Positions 22,373 through 35,825 of a stretch of 64,000 bases of DNA are shown here, one piece after another (positions within the stretch are counted from its first letter, which is position 1; every line of letters begins with the position of its first letter). The position numbers and the translations under genes were made by a program. The notes beneath the pieces were generated by a model, which saw only the letters and a list, made by a program, of their open reading frames with translations, was not told the DNA's origin and did not search any database. Origin of the DNA: Pegoplata infirma (taxonomy: Eukaryota; Arthropoda; Insecta; Diptera; Anthomyiidae); the NCBI GenBank assembly GCA_963921195.1, contig OY992537.1, positions 1,178,001 through 1,242,000 on the forward strand, given 5' to 3'.

Positions 22373-24295
22373 TCCGTTCGAATTTCCACAAAAGAAATTT
22401 TTTCCACAGATAATCCCAGTTGGCAACGTCCTCGAGCCATCCTCAGCGACTACGTGGTGACATGTTAGAGTGACTGCTGACATCCACAAGACATCTCTAT
22501 GTACTGAGTTGAGGACAGTTTCATATAAATTTTTATAGAATGTCCTTACTCAAAGTCAGCAGCAGTCAGGGCATGCTGCCCTTCTGGAAACATGCCACCT
22601 AAGAATTCTTTGGGTAAATGTCTGACGTAGGTCATACGAAAATACAAAAAAAAATGTATTTCATTTAATTTTATCGATTTTCCTTTATAAATTATTTTTT
22701 CATATTTAGCAAAAACTTTTCGCTTTTTTTAGTTCCAACTGTATTTGAACCTGAAACCTCCAGTTTATTAGTACCATACCTAACAAGTAGTTAGTTCCAA
22801 ACTTTATTTTGAAAATTGTTTGTCTATTTTTTTACTTTTACACTACTTGTTAGATTTTGATTTTACTTCAAATAAATCTATAATATTGCCATATTTTTCT
22901 TGGAAATTGAAGAGTTGCCCAGATTTAAAATTCTAATTTAATATACTGATATTCTGAAGACATTTCCTTATCGGCGTCCACACTCTTAAAGTGTGGACAA
23001 TTCATCAAGGATTACATTTTCCTGAGGAATCACTGCGTAAATTTCCTAAGTGACACATTTTCCAATTGGAATGATTTTTAGCCAAAAAAAAATTTTTCAT
23101 AAATTTTCCCACGATCAGTTATCGAATGGTATTACGACACGATTATCCCAATTTCACAATTCGTGTTTAAATGAAAATTCGATTAATACCGAAGATTTCC
23201 AGAAAATATTTTTCTTAACTCGAAACAGCTTTTGGAAGGGAGTCTCGAGTCAAAAAGTGATTTTTGTGGGCAATGTCACAGACTAGAAACTCTTTAGTAG
23301 CGCTGATTAAGCGATATAACGATGCAGTGAAACCAAGTATCGCTGATTGAAGCAGCCTTTGTTGTGTTAAGAGTTATAAATATATAGTGAAATCATTTAT
23401 CCTTGACCAAAAATCATTCAAAACTTGTTAAAGATGTTAAAAAGGAATACAAGTGTGACATTTTATTAAAATCAATTTTTCTATTAAGTATATATTTTGT
23501 ATAAAAATGGTGCATCTTTAAGAGCGCATTTATAAGCGCAAAATATCTGGTATTTTTGTTAGATTCTATCGAGTTCCATCCATCAAAACTTTATCGTTCT
23601 GAGTATGTCCGTTGTCCAAAATCTAAACGAATTTTTTGTATGTGAAGTTATGATATGATATTTTTATACTAACAAAAACGATATTAACGTCTTCGTTATT
23701 ATAATTACAGTAAATTTGACTTTAGCTAATGAAAACTAAATATTCAGACTATATTCAATCCAAAACTGGAGAAACTTTATAGGGCCATTTTGAAGATATG
23801 TGATTTTAAACATTAAAACCGTATCCTGAATAGTTAACATTTGATACATATAGCAACTATTGAAAATTCTATTAGGAGTTTCGAAACCCAAACTTAGAGA
23901 ACGGTGGCTGCAATAAAATATTCAACTCTTTAGACTTCTTGAAGCGATCAGAGTTTCATACTGTATATAAAATGAAAAAAATTTTAATTTCTTTTCTTTT
24001 TATTGCTACATATTTCTTTGCATACTTACAGGCGGGTAAACACATACAAATGATTTTAAAATTTATACACACACCAGTTTAAAGCTAATGTAGTGTAGTA
24101 CTTATGGTAGTTGAATAACAGTGGCTTCATCTACACATACATTTATATTACACATATGAGGCATTCCATACCAACTGTTCAGCAAAAAAATAATCATCCT
24201 TAGGGCACTATTAAATACCAAAATAAAATTTAAATTCTAAATTTTTCAAATTTAAACTTAAAATTTATTTATCAAAAAACATGTAACAGTTTAAC
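22373..24295. other. Intronic sequence with a GC-richer patch and one tRNA-like remnant
   Basis: 22410-22610 is less AT-rich than its surroundings (CAACGTCCTCGAGCCATCC, GGGCATGCTGCCC) but has no ORF. A minus-strand B-box-like GGTTCAAATAC lies at 22751-22741, with a tRNA-sized stretch to about 22795. The remainder shows no feature. Confidence 0.45.
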
Positions 24296-24553
24296 AGGCC
24301 TATTCACAGTTATGACTGGTTATGACTAATTTTATTATTTTTAAACTTCTTAATCCCTGTATTTGTTGTAAACACAATCATAAAAAGTCTCAAAATTTAA
24401 AATTATTTGTCAATTTTGAGACGATGTGGGTAGCAGGTCTTTATTTTTTTTGAAATTTTCAAACAAAATTTGAATTTTTTTATGATTGTTTACAACAACA
24501 ACATGGAAAAAATTGAGTTATGATTGAGTTATGATTTTTTTGTGAATAGGCCC
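24296..24553. mobile_element. MITE with GGCCTATTCAC ends
   Basis: CAGGCCTATTCACAG and TTGTGAATAGGCCCC are inverted. Internal TGTTGTAAACA / TGTTTACAACA and CAATCATAAAAA motifs also mirror. Flanks TTAA and TTAT suggest a piggyBac-like target. Confidence 0.65.
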
Positions 24554-24721
24554 CTTATTTTGTTTCTAAGTGCTTAAAATAAACTTAAAGTGTAATTCTA
24601 TTCAATCTAAAATTTCTGGGATTTTGCCTCGGTTTCGAGAAAACATATCTTAAACATTGCTCTGTGCTCATATTATACAATAAAGGGGTATATAACGTAT
24701 GTGTAATAAAAACACAAAATT

Positions 24722-25714
24722 CCCGAGTAAAAATTTTTATATGGTGCAATATATAATGATATGTAATACAATATATATTTTTAGCCAATTTGATCCGAAT
24801 TATGGTGGATGTTTTTGCATTAAAATAGATCAAGGTTTATAAAATATGATTCGATTTCATCCGAGTTTTGACCAGACATTGCCATATTTCAGTGGATACA
24901 ATTAGATCTAATTGCATAAAAAGATATAAAATTCTGGTGTTTTTTTTGTTTAAGTGAGATACACCACAGGTAAACGATGCATTCACCAAACATTAATCTT
25001 TCTAAAAAAAAAGTAGTTTGGGTACGCTTCGAACCAGAAAGGTGATATCATAACCCTAACAAGGAAATGTTTAGGAACATTTTAAAAAGTTTTTTATACT
25101 TTACCTAAAACACTTAGAAAATTGTTGGTTAAATGGAAACATATAACGTTATATATGGAACAGAGTAGGATATATATAATTTATATTAAATTATACAGAA
25201 AATATAATTTTCAGGGTTGGCAACCGATACCCACCAAGAATAACGGTATTTGGCTATGGTACCGCAACCAATAAAGATATGGACATTTTGAAAAGAGATT
25301 ATGAAAGCTGATGAAATTTCTAGTATTTTAAAAGTGTCACTTAGTGTTTCTACCGGTTCGTTTTAGTTACATAGGCCAATACCGTTATAATACCGTTTCA
25401 AACGGTTTTATAAAGGTATTGACCTATATTTCGAAAACGAACCGGTAGAAAAACGAAGTGACACATTTAAAATACTAGAAATTTCATCAGCTTTCATAAT
25501 CGCTTTTGAAAATGTCCATATCTTTATTGGTTGCGATACAATAGTCAAATACCGTTATTCTAGGTGGGTATCGGTTGCCAACCCTGCTAATTTTGTATTA
25601 AACCTCATATTATTTAAAAAATTTAGAAAACAGCTCACGGGATATATGATCATATATGATTCGTTAGGTTTGTATCAAGTGATATATTGTTACATATGTT
25701 TAATTTTACTCGGG
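24722..25714. mobile_element. CCCGAGTAAAA-ended element with a hairpin MITE inside
   Basis: The ends CCCGAGTAAAAATTTTTATA and TTTAATTTTACTCGGG are inverted. It carries AATTAGATCTAATTG motifs, a minus-strand B-box-like GGTTCGAAGCG (25035-25025), and the nested element at 25212-25586. Confidence 0.65.
25212..25586. mobile_element. 375-bp hairpin hAT-like MITE
   Basis: Nearly the whole element is one inverted repeat: CAGGGTTGGCAACCGATACC at the left, its complement GGTATCGGTTGCCAACCCTG at the right, and long inner arms (AATACTAGAAATTTCATCAG and its complement). The flanks ATAATTTT and CTAATTTT agree at 7 of 8 bases, fitting a hAT duplication. Confidence 0.85.
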
Positions 25715-26115
25715 TTTAAATTAGAGAATAGAGGGTCGGGAGTAAGTTGTTTTTTCACGTGATTAAATTTATTTTTACGAACGTGCGTGATGTTTAAAAA
25801 AAACCTAAGGGCGAATACTTTGCAAATCATATACCATTAAAACCACTATGGTTTTTCTGTAGTCGAACAGTTGGTGTGGCACGCCTCATGTACATAATAA
25901 TGTTGTTTAACATTTATACTTGCCATAGTGGTGGAGGCGGAAGTAGTATTAAATGTTTAACCAACTACAAATAAGCTACTTAAATTATTTTATCTAACCA
26001 AATGCATTTGGAGACATTATGGGTATTCATTTAACATCATAAATAGCACGTAATATCTTACGAGTTATGCCAAAGTCCATATACAGGATGGCGCAGAGTA
26101 AGCGATATGATTTAA

Positions 26116-26370
26116 CCTTTCTACACTCCTTGGGTCAATTTGAACCACTTTTGGTTTTTATTTTTTTTAATAGTTGCTCAGGAAGGGCTTATTTATATTA
26201 GTTTTCATTATTTTTTTATTATACCAATAAAAAAAAAAAAACAACAAAACAAATAAATTTCGTATATAAAATACGAAATTTTGTTTACATATAATGTTAG
26301 GTAATATTGACCCAAAGGATCATATTAAGGGCACATATCCAAGGGATGCAGATTCTGCATTGCAGAAGGG
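26116..26370. mobile_element. Small piggyBac-like MITE
   Basis: TTAA lies on both sides (26112-26115 and 26371-26374), with the imperfect inverted ends CCTTTCTACA and TGCAGAAGGG. No ORF. Confidence 0.5.
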
Positions 26371-26374
26371 TTAA

Positions 26375-27330
26375 ATTTTTTATAGTTTTTCTACTATTGG
26401 GATTTTTATTACGAATTATATATATTTTTTTTTATGCAGTAAATATCTCATTTATGCCATCAATGAAAGTTGGCATAAATATTTAGAACTATTTAAGCAT
26501 AAGAAATCCGTTCGCGTTGATTAAATCGCGGATGGGGTCAAAAATTATGGCTGTTCAAAGATATCGCGGTTTAAAATATCTTAAAATTATTTTTACTTTT
26601 TTTTTTTCAATTTTGTTGAATGCGCTTTTTAAACTTGTCAGGCCTTATCTGTTCTTTGAAACCATATGATGCTTCTTTAACCCTTACAATGGACTATTTT
26701 AAGTCTGAGTGCCATAGGCGTGCCTATTTCTCTTGTATAGGCTTTTACAACCCACCCTCAACTCTTTAACCCTTTAACAACCGCACTGTTTTTAAAAAAT
26801 AATGTGTAAGTTCGTAAAATCGCGATTTATCCGCGGTAAAAAAAGTTTCTCAATTCTTTATTACATGTTTAGATAAAGTGTGTCGGAATTACTGGCAATT
26901 GTCCCATTGTACCAATAATTAGGGGAAAAAATGGTGATGGTTTTTTATAACAAGAAAATTTAATATGGTCCAAAAAATTTATAACCTTCAAAATTTTTTT
27001 ACCCGTCTCTGATTTTATGATTACACATCACTGTCATGTTTACAAAGCTCACTTTCATTTAAAAAAATTCATCCAAATATTTTTCCAATAAAGTGCGCAA
27101 AATTTCCAAATTTTTGAGCCGGATTCGGTTAAAATTTCGGACAGGAAGTTTAGACGAAATACGAAATTTTTCCAACTTTGACTGTTGGTTGCCGACTGAA
27201 GGTGACCTTTCAAAGTTTTTTCTTAAATTTTCCCATAACCAGCTCTAACGTGGCCATTGTTAGGCAGGTATGACGACTCGAAATTAGAAAGTTTAAATTT
27301 GACGGAACGCCCCAGTGCCAACCACTGTCC
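26375..27330. other. AT-rich intronic sequence with a dispersed-repeat block
   Basis: CAATGGACTATTTTAAGTCT with GAG(T/C)GCCATAG (26689-26720) and ACAACCCACCCTCAA recur at 37460-37550 and, reversed, at 52350-52425. No gene. Confidence 0.5.
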
Positions 27331-27406
27331 TAGACCTATATTTCGATGCGTTACACACGGTGTGAAGTAAGTGTACCCCCTTTCTGTAGTCGGAGGGTAT
27401 AAAAAC
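27331..27406 (+). repeat. 3' end fragment of the CAAGTAAG-family repeat
   Basis: Matches the family 3' end: ATTTCGATGCGTTACACACG, GTGTACCCCC, CGGAGGGTATAAAAAC. Confidence 0.65.
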
Positions 27407-28720
27407 GTATTCAAATATACACACCAAAATCATCAAAATCATATCAACAACAAAGAAAAGATTCTACATAAATTTAACTGTTGTTGAGTTTACAAAGGAT
27501 TCAAAAGTAAAGTGTTTGAGTTAAAGTATGTAACTCTTCTGCATTCACGAGATTTATGGGTATGAAACTTTTCCACGTGGCTGCATTCATTCTTAAGTAA
27601 AACAAACTAAAAGGAAAACATTAAAATTACTATACATGTACAATGTACATTGTAGGTGTTCAGCGTGTGTGCCTTATCATTAAAATACAACAAACAGTTT
27701 TTTGGCATGTAATTTGGATGATATTATAGAGGAGCACAACAACAAAAAACGAAAGGAATTACAGTAAGCCACTGTTGCTTTAACAACCACTTTACAGTGT
27801 TAAAATGCAACATTGAGCTACTGTTGGTGGTGCCTTTGCAGCAGCAAGCTGGCAAGCACATCATGTGTAAGTACTTCAGACAGGTTGCACTTAAGAAGTT
27901 AAAAGATACGTTTAAAAAATTGTGTTGTAAAAGTGGTAGTAGTAGTAGAAAGAAATGATAGAGAGAAGGAATGATGATGAGTACTACTTAAACAAATATT
28001 ACAACAAGATGTAAGGAAATGAAACCAGCTATTAATGTAAAACAAACCCCATCATCATAACATCACTTGTATTTAGTATGTGGTATGTTATTACATACAT
28101 ACTTAGATACATACATTAAACACAACATAGATGATACTCATGTTCATATGTCTGCGTACACTCAAGTTAAAAACGTTGATAAATTACCAAGAAACTTTGC
28201 CAATGCAGAAGAAAATATTCTACTTTTGCAAATAAAATTTTCAACAAAAAATTTTCAACAAAAATTATAAAATGTGGACCCAAAAGTTTTTATAAATGGT
28301 GTTTTTTTTACCGTTACCGAACTTTTAATTGAAATAATTTATAGAAATATATCGTGAACCTATATTCAAAATATACCAACTCAAATTTGACCGAAATGAG
28401 TTTCCGATGGCAAATAGCTCCCCTAAGCAATACCCATCTGTGGTAAAAATTTCAGAGCAAAAAAATAATTTTTTGTCGTTTTACATCCATTTTTGTTATT
28501 CTGCTAACTCAAAGTACATATTTTTTTGGTGAAAATAAATGCCAACTCCCATTGTAAATTTCCAAAAATTTTTCAAAATTTTTTAAAAAAAAAATTAGAC
28601 CACATATCTCATTGCATTTGCCATGCTGAACACGAATCTGGTAAAGATTTTGATACCTAATGGCTAGTTTTTGAGATATTGCTATTTTGAAAATATCGGT
28701 AAATAGTGTTTGCAAAAAAA
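27407..28720. other. Intronic sequence, no recognised feature
   Basis: Less repeat-like than its surroundings and possibly original intron sequence. No ORF with coding features. Confidence 0.4.
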
Positions 28721-29328
28721 ACAAGTAAAAAAGTTAAATTCGGCTTTGCCGAATGTAGTGATACCCTCCACAATTTCAAAAACATTATTGCAAAAAACCT
28801 TTTTTTAAAAGGAAATTACTTAAAAAAAAAAAAAAAATTTCCGCGAAAAAAAATTTTTGGTTAAAAAAAAAAAATTGCGATTTTTTTCTTTTTTCGTCAA
28901 AAAATATGTTCGTTTATGTTTAAATACCAGTTGGTGTTCAATTATGTTCACATATGTAAACCAGCAGCCGAATTAAAGCATTTTGTATTTTTAGGTTATG
29001 TTGAATGTACTAAAATTTTTGAGGTGTCCTTACATTTTCGTTCATAACTTTTAAACCGCTGAACCGATATCGCTCAAATGCAATACCAAACTTCTCAGGG
29101 GAACTTACAATAAATGTGTTAAGTTTCAGTCATATCCGTGTAGTATTTTGGTCGTGATCACCATTTCCACAGACAGACGGACAGACGGACATCGCTAGAA
29201 TGTCTTAAAATCGATCGGGGTTCATGAATATATATACTTTATGGGGTCCCAGACCGATATTTCGATGAGTTACAAACGGAATGACAAACTTATATATACC
29301 CTCTATCACTAAGTGGAGGATATAAAAA
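28721..29328 (+). repeat. CAAGTAAG-family repeat copy
   Basis: It starts ACAAGTAAAAAAG, has the hairpin ATTCGGC-TTT-GCCGAAT, contains ACAGACAGACGGACAG and CGATATTTCGATGAGTTAC, and ends GTGGAGGATATAAAAA. Confidence 0.75.
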
Positions 29329-29448
29329 TTGCATATATATATGTAACTTTTAAACTATTTATCAGATTGAAACATTATGAGTGGGGCAAATAAAGTCAAT
29401 GACATAAGCTTTCAAAACAGCTAGTTTGGAGTGACCCTTATAAGGGTT

Positions 29449-29482
29449 TTGTATAATTATACAATATTGTATAATTATACAA
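29449..29482. repeat. 34-bp perfect palindrome
   Basis: TTGTATAATTATACAAT followed by its exact reverse complement; each half is itself nearly palindromic, so the block is also a tandem repeat. Confidence 0.9.
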
Positions 29483-30119
29483 TACAGCGTGAGTTACAGA
29501 GTGCCAAAGTTGACCACCCTGAAATTAAACGGCTTTCGGAGCTAGTAACTTCTAAAAATATGCAAAGATTTTTAATTTTTTTTAGTTTTTGCAATTACCG
29601 TACTAAGGATAACAAAATCCAAAATAAAAAAAAATAATAAAAATTTTTCAAAAAAAAATATTTTTATTTTCCGACAAAATATGCCAACTCTAAAAAAATA
29701 TTTGTTTTTTGATATAGTAATAAATGCCATCTCTGAAAAATACGCAAACAAGAGCAAAATATGAAATTTTTGGCATAGGTAAAAATTATTTAGAATATTT
29801 AAACTATCTTATGGAAGTTACATTCTTTATTTTTACAATAATATGCGAAATAACTAGTTTTTTAGCTCTCCTGAAAAGTAAGCTTTTTCGAGTTGGCATT
29901 TATTGAATATAGTTCGACGATATATTAATAATATCAAAAAAATTTCTTTTTGGATAGAGAGTTTTACGTCATTAATGTTTATGTATGATTTGAGCCTTGT
30001 TGCCGCCACGATGGCGATTTCCAAGTGTTCATAAACATAAACCCAAAGAAAATAATCTACTGGGGTTAAATCACACAATCTTGGTGGCCAATGAAGAGGA
30101 CAATTACGGAAGTTCGTGT
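29483..30119. other. AT-rich intronic sequence
   Basis: No feature recognised beyond A/T runs. Confidence 0.4.
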
Positions 30120-30320
30120 ATGTTTCTGTATGATGATAATAAATATTAATAATATTTTTGATCCCAGGATCAAGTGTTTGTTATTCATTTTGACCATTTA
30201 ATAACAAATTATTTTTAGTAATCTCAACCTCTTCATGAGCTGGTCAAAATGACCGTCGTCTCGTTGTAACAAAATCGACAAAATCGAACCCACGACCCCC
30301 TGTTTCATAGGCTATGATAA
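30120..30320 (-). mobile_element. tRNA-derived SINE, 5'-truncated copy
   Basis: On the minus strand: the B-box region GGGGGTCGTGGGTTCGATT, then TACAACGAGACGACGGTCAT, then ACCAG, then CTTGATCCTGGGATCAAAAA and an ATT-rich tail. The same blocks in the same order occur at 53726-53950, which defines a SINE family. The A-box half of the tRNA is lost here. Confidence 0.75.
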
Positions 30321-31090
30321 AAAAACAAACCAAAACAAATCAACTATCAGCAGTTAAAGCGTTTGCCAAAAATTGGACGTGACGGAAACATTTGGAAACC
30401 AGAATTAGTATCGAATATGTACCTACAAGCAAAGAAATATGACAACGAATCGCCGGTTATATAACTTATTTCAAACTGAGATTACATCAATTTGTAAGAC
30501 ATCTTTATGAGTTTATTATTTCGAGTGTATTCACGAACTAAAGTATGGAATGTTGTTGAATACTACTATTACTTAGTATGTATAATATACATTGTATATT
30601 AACAGTATGTGTGTTAGTATTGCTATTATACATTTACATATGTATGTAATGTATGGATTAAGAGGATAACTTTTTTTTAATATCCATAAATAACACTGTG
30701 CAGCAAGAAAAATGAGCCTCAGTGGCTTCAATGCCATATAAAAGTAGACCATTAAATAGACAAAATCCCCAAAGGGTTTTGCAAAGGCAGTGCAGATTTC
30801 TATTTTATGGCCCACTGATTTTTTTTTTAATTTTTTATCAAAGGCGTTTGGAAAAAGTAAAAAAAAAAACTGTAATAAAAACACATCTGAGATTTATTAT
30901 ATGGTCCCTCTAACTGCCATTTTAAGGGGTTATTTTAGTCCTTTTGCAAAAACTAAATGCATAAGTCTAATAAAGCGTCGATTTAAAGGGTTAAAATATT
31001 CGGTAATAGGGGGTTTCAAAGGTTTAAATTTTGTGTGACTTACGCAAAATTCTTAAAAACGAACAAATATAAAAATCAATGTTTGTTATT

Positions 31091-32297
31091 TTTATACCCT
31101 CCACTCTAGTGATAGAGGGTATATATAAGTTTGTCATTCCGTATGTAACACATTGAAATATTGGTTTAGGACCCCATAAAGTATATATATTAATGATCCT
31201 TGATCGATTCTAAGTCGATCTAGCGATGTCCGTCTGTCTGTCTGTCTGTCCGTCCGTCCGTCCGTTTGTCTGTCTGTTGAAATCACGTTTTTGGCTATAA
31301 TACAGAACTGATTTAAACGCCTGGGGTACCAAAAGTTGCGTAATTCTCCTAGGCAGAATCTGATGGGTTTTTTTTTAAATCGGTTAAGTATTTTAAAAGT
31401 TATGAGTGAAAATGTAAATTTTGATGAGTGAAAATGTGAATTTTACACAAAATAAATGCTATAACTTGACACCTGTTGAATGAATGTAAACGAAATTTTG
31501 AATTTAATGTAATTTTATCATTCCTAACACTCACAAAAAATTTTGGCCGAATCGCACAATGGGGCGAGGCACCAGCAATTTAACCCAAAATTTTAAAATG
31601 ATTTATCCTGGCTCATGGTTGACATATTCAAATAAAATTTTAAATAGGTTCTTATTTTATTGTTCTCAACGTTTTTCTGGTTATTTTGGTACCAATTATG
31701 GCAAAATCAGTCTAGGGATTAAGAAGCTATGAGCAATTGAGATGAGTTTCAATACAAACCTGCATGATATGGCGTGGCAGCGCGCCATTTGTATTAATAG
31801 AAGTAAAAAATACGTAGTATGTGTAATACACGTGGTTGCTTTTATACAATTTTCATAATTTTTATATAATTTTCATATGTATTTATAAAATATTAATTTT
31901 TTTTGTTTTTTAAATATTTACATTGCACTATGGTTCCGTTCAACACTTTTCTGGGCCAAAACTTCAAAAATGGAAAAATTTTTGGTTTGAAATAGGTTTT
32001 GTGTTAAAAATTTTTATAGTTTTTTTGTTTTCCATGTATAATATTATAAGAAATTTTTTGTATTTAAACTCAAAAAAATAATTGAAATTTAAAAAAAAAC
32101 TTTTTTATTTTTATCTAAATTTGTTTTTGAACGGTAAATGAGTATACAAAAACAAAATATGTTTTCTGTTGTTTGTAAGTCTTAACGATTTTCTATAAAA
32201 TCAATTTTGAGAAAATTGAATTTTGGCCAAGAAAGGTCGTCTGCGAAACCATTGTGCATTGGTTAACATTGCGGAGGGTATTTATTTTCTTACTTGT
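31091..32297 (-). repeat. CAAGTAAG-family repeat copy, nested
   Basis: Left edge TTTATACCCTCCACTC, with AGTTTGTCATTCCG, a TCTG/TCCG tetranucleotide array (31228-31275) and the right edge TTTTCTTACTTGTTTT. The hairpin is lost in this copy. Confidence 0.65.
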
Positions 32298-33129
32298 TTT
32301 TTACCAAAGCAGTGTTAAAACAACTCGACACAAACAGTGTAAATATAATTCTGAGCTAAAAAATATTTTCTTATGTGGTTTATAAAATTTTATGATAATT
32401 CTGTTCTTTGACCTAATAAACCCTCTTGCTCATTTTGCGCATATCGCACAAACTTTTCACCTTTAACAATCCCTAGTGAAATTTTATGGGGAAAATATTT
32501 GTGAAACATTTTTACACTTTAAATGGACGTTTTATTTGACTTCTATGTTTATTTTTTAAAAATGACTAAAATGGCCCCTTTAAAATGCAGTTAGAGGGTT
32601 AATATACTTTAAGAAAAAAACTGTCATAAAATTTCACTTAAGAAATCAAACAATATTTTAAAGTTTCGATGTGTTTTTATCAGAGACCATAACTGTTATG
32701 AGATTTATAGAAAAAAATCAAATTTAATTGTTCAAAAATATTTTTTCAAATAAAAATTTAAAATAACAAATAAAAATTTATATAAATATCAGTTCAAAAT
32801 AACAGAAATAAAAAACTTTTATTTTTTATAACTGTTATCAAAAACTCTTCGAGCCTTTAAAAACTTGAGTTATTAAAATAAAACTAAAATAAACGCATGC
32901 AAAAGAATCCTATTGATAGCTAATATTTCAATCATCGATTTAAATATATAAACTTTGATTGATTTTTTTTTTAAATAACTGTTATAACAGTTATTTACTC
33001 CAATAAATAAAAACTAAAAGTTATTTGAAATTGTTTGAACAAAAAGTTTTTAATAACTGTCATTTTAAACCTCTACTGGGGCCATTCCAGAAAATTTGGC
33101 TCAAATTTTAGTCATTTTTGGAAATGGTG

Positions 33130-34115
33130 TCTCAGATTAATTTGAACCTTGACACATAGATAGCCCTCATAAATATGATATATGTACCATATATCGTTTT
33201 TTTACATTTGGTGTATTTAACGAATTATGGCGGGTCAAAGATTGACTTTTTAAGCAAAAGTAAGAAAAATACATCACGTTTAAAGAGCTGTAACGTCTTA
33301 ACCAATGACCCGATTTTCACAAATTTAGGCTCATGTGAAAGCTGGGGTTCTTCTTTTAGAAAATATTTTTAAAATAACACAGTTTTTTTTACAGAAATGA
33401 TGCAAAAATGCAAAAATATTTTTTCTTTTCGATTATTTAAAAAAACACATCTTCGATTTTTTTTTTAAAAATTCTGGTGAAAAATAACAATGTTTTGTAT
33501 AACATATTCAAAATTCAGAGTGGGATCTCCATGGGATCAAAAACTATTCTGTTTTAAGTACGAGGTTCTCATATTTTTCCCTTAGAAAATTTAAATTTCT
33601 AATGTTTTGAATGTTTTTCAAAATTTTAATAGTATAATTTTGTTTGAAAATTTAAATTTTTATATTGAAGAAACATAAAATTTTAATTTTCTAAGGTAAA
33701 ATTTAAGAACTTCGTACTAAAACCAGAATATTTTTTGATCCCATTGGGATCCCACTCTGAATTTTGGATATGTTGTATAAAACAGTATTGTTTATCACCA
33801 AACTTTTTTTTAAAAAAATCGAAGATGTGTTTTTTTAAATATTCGCAAAAAAAAAATGTTTTTGAATTTTTGCAACACTTCTGAAAAAAAACCGTATGCT
33901 TTTGAAAATATTTCCTAAAAGATGAAGAATTAAGCTTTTATATGAGCCATTACTTGTGATAATCGGATTACTAGTTAAAAAGTTAGAGCACGTTAAACGT
34001 CATCTATTTTTCTGACTTTTGCTAAAAAAGTCGAACTTTGACCCGCGATAATTTGAAAACTACAGCAAATTTTGAAAATCCAAAAATGCATCATATCTCA
34101 TATAAACGTGGATAG
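33130..34115. repeat. Foldback with ~490-bp arms
   Basis: The arms mirror around about 33640: CACATCTTCGATTTTTTTTT / AAAAATCGAAGATGTG, ATTCAGAGTGGGATC / GATCCCACTCTGAAT, and TGGCGGGTCAAAGAT / TTTGACCCGCGATAA. No ORF. Confidence 0.8.
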
Positions 34116-34749
34116 CTATGAGCCAAATTCTCAGTGGCGTCCAAAGGCATGTTTCCGAACAGTGGGGCGAAAATTTTTGGAATTACCCACTGATAAAAAT
34201 CAAAAATAAAAGTTATTGCAAATTTTAACACGGAACATCTCTAGAAGTCCTTTTATATATAAAATGCTTAGTTTGGACAACTTTAGTTTAATGATTTTTT
34301 TATAACAAAAAGACACACATAACCGTTATATTTGGTCTCTGGTTTTTATTATAGTTTTTTTGACGTTTTCCAAGCGCTTTTGATAAAAAAATTAAAGACT
34401 TCAGAGGGCCATACAAAATAAATCCGATCTGACTTTGCAAAACCCTTCGGTGATTTTGTGTATTTGATGGCATTGAAGCTCAAAGCGACGACCCAAAATT
34501 TGTTGCACAGTGTAATTTAAAGTGTGAATATTGTTAGACCATGAAAAGTACAAAAAATAATGCATATGGTAAGCGGTACGGGAAACAATTCATAATTTCT
34601 GCATTTTAGCAACATCAGTGATTCTATATTATTATATTTATTTGTTAAAATTCAAAATTGTTAAATTTGCCTCTATAGTTGGGCAATGATAGAAATTTGT
34701 GTGGAATAATGATTCAATGAAGTCGATTTCATTTAGCATTTTATAAGAA

Positions 34750-35218
34750 ACAAGTAAGAGTATTAAATTCGGCTGCGCCGAATCTTTTATAAACTCCAAC
34801 ATGCAAAAAGAAATGCAGGGGCGTTTTATTTTTTTTTTGAGGGGGGAGGGAGTAGTGGTAATGGTGAGGGGGCAAATTTCTTCTCGAATATGTGTTTAAA
34901 AATTCATTCTTATGCTTTTTACACTTAAGAAATACAAGTTCATCATTATTTAAAAAAACAATTTTATTCCACGCCCATAAAAGGGGGGCGTACCGAAAAA
35001 AACAAAATTTTTTAATTGTCTTGGTCCAAATGCAGGACTTTGAACATCTTGTAGCATTTATGCTTATAAACATGTTTCATTTGTTTAACAGAAATATAAA
35101 AAACGCGTAAAAAAAATTGTGTTTTTAAGGGGTCGGCTTAGTTCTTCAAGCGGGAACTTTTTTCCCCCTAGTCCGATTTTGCCCATTTTCGAACTTAACC
35201 TGCCTAGAAAGGTATAAA
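34750..35218 (+). repeat. 3'-truncated CAAGTAAG-family repeat copy
   Basis: It starts CAAGTAAGAGTATT, then the hairpin ATTCGGC-TGC-GCCGAAT, and resembles 14040-14480 throughout (CGAATATGTG, ATTCCACGCCCATAAAAGGG). It ends after CGAACTTAACC. Confidence 0.75.
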
Positions 35219-35274
35219 AATCAATGACTCAATGATTCGGGCCCTATATAGAGTTTTTTTTTTTTAATATATTA

Positions 35275-35350
35275 ATCTGCTGTGGGGTTTGAAACTGAAC
35301 ACCTGACTGGCGTCTTAGACCATTCACCTAAGACTAGCATTGAGTCTGCA
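35275..35350 (-). other. tRNA-like remnant
   Basis: On the minus strand TAGGTGAATGGTCTAAGACG resembles a D arm, and GTTTCAAACCCC (35294-35283) a B box at tRNA-like spacing, preceded on the plus strand by a long T run. No complete cloverleaf. Confidence 0.4.
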
Positions 35351-35825
35351 TCAACTACAATGTGTGACTAGAGAAGATTTCATAAATTTTTTAAATATTA
35401 TACCCCTAATTAATGTTTAATGCTGACATCATATGAGCTAATTTGTACCTTGAGAAACCACAAGGCTTGTCTTTTTGTTTGTAAAAAAATAAAAAAATCT
35501 GAAAAATAGTTCAACGAACTTTTTCTAAAATCACTTATTGTAAGTTTAGCACTGCAATGTATGATTTTAGACAAATTTACATTTTCTATAGCAAATGCAT
35601 ATTTCTTTGATTCGTATGTACACTCGGATGCTCTAAATGATGTCAAAGTATTGAAAGCTCTGATCCTTGGAACCATTTTTGTGAAAATATGTATACAAAA
35701 TTATACGAAGTGTTTAATTACGTTGATAAGTTTTAATAGGAATATCTAAATTATGCAACAAAAGAGTTTGAATGTAAGCTTATATATTGCCCCAGTGTTT
35801 TTTTCGGAATTTTATAGTAAATAAA

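Larger units (their letters stand above)
30693..34513. mobile_element. Large foldback element with nested insertions
   Basis: The ends ACACTGTGCAGCAA and TGTTGCACAGTGT begin inverted arms of about 200 bp (shared CTTCAATGCCAT, AAGGGTTTTGCAAAG, TTTTTTATCAAA). A second inverted pair lies inside: CCTCTAACTGCCATTTTAAG at 30905 and its mirror at 32575-32600. A minus-oriented CAAGTAAG repeat and another foldback are nested. ORFs here are antisense images of the arms. Confidence 0.75.
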
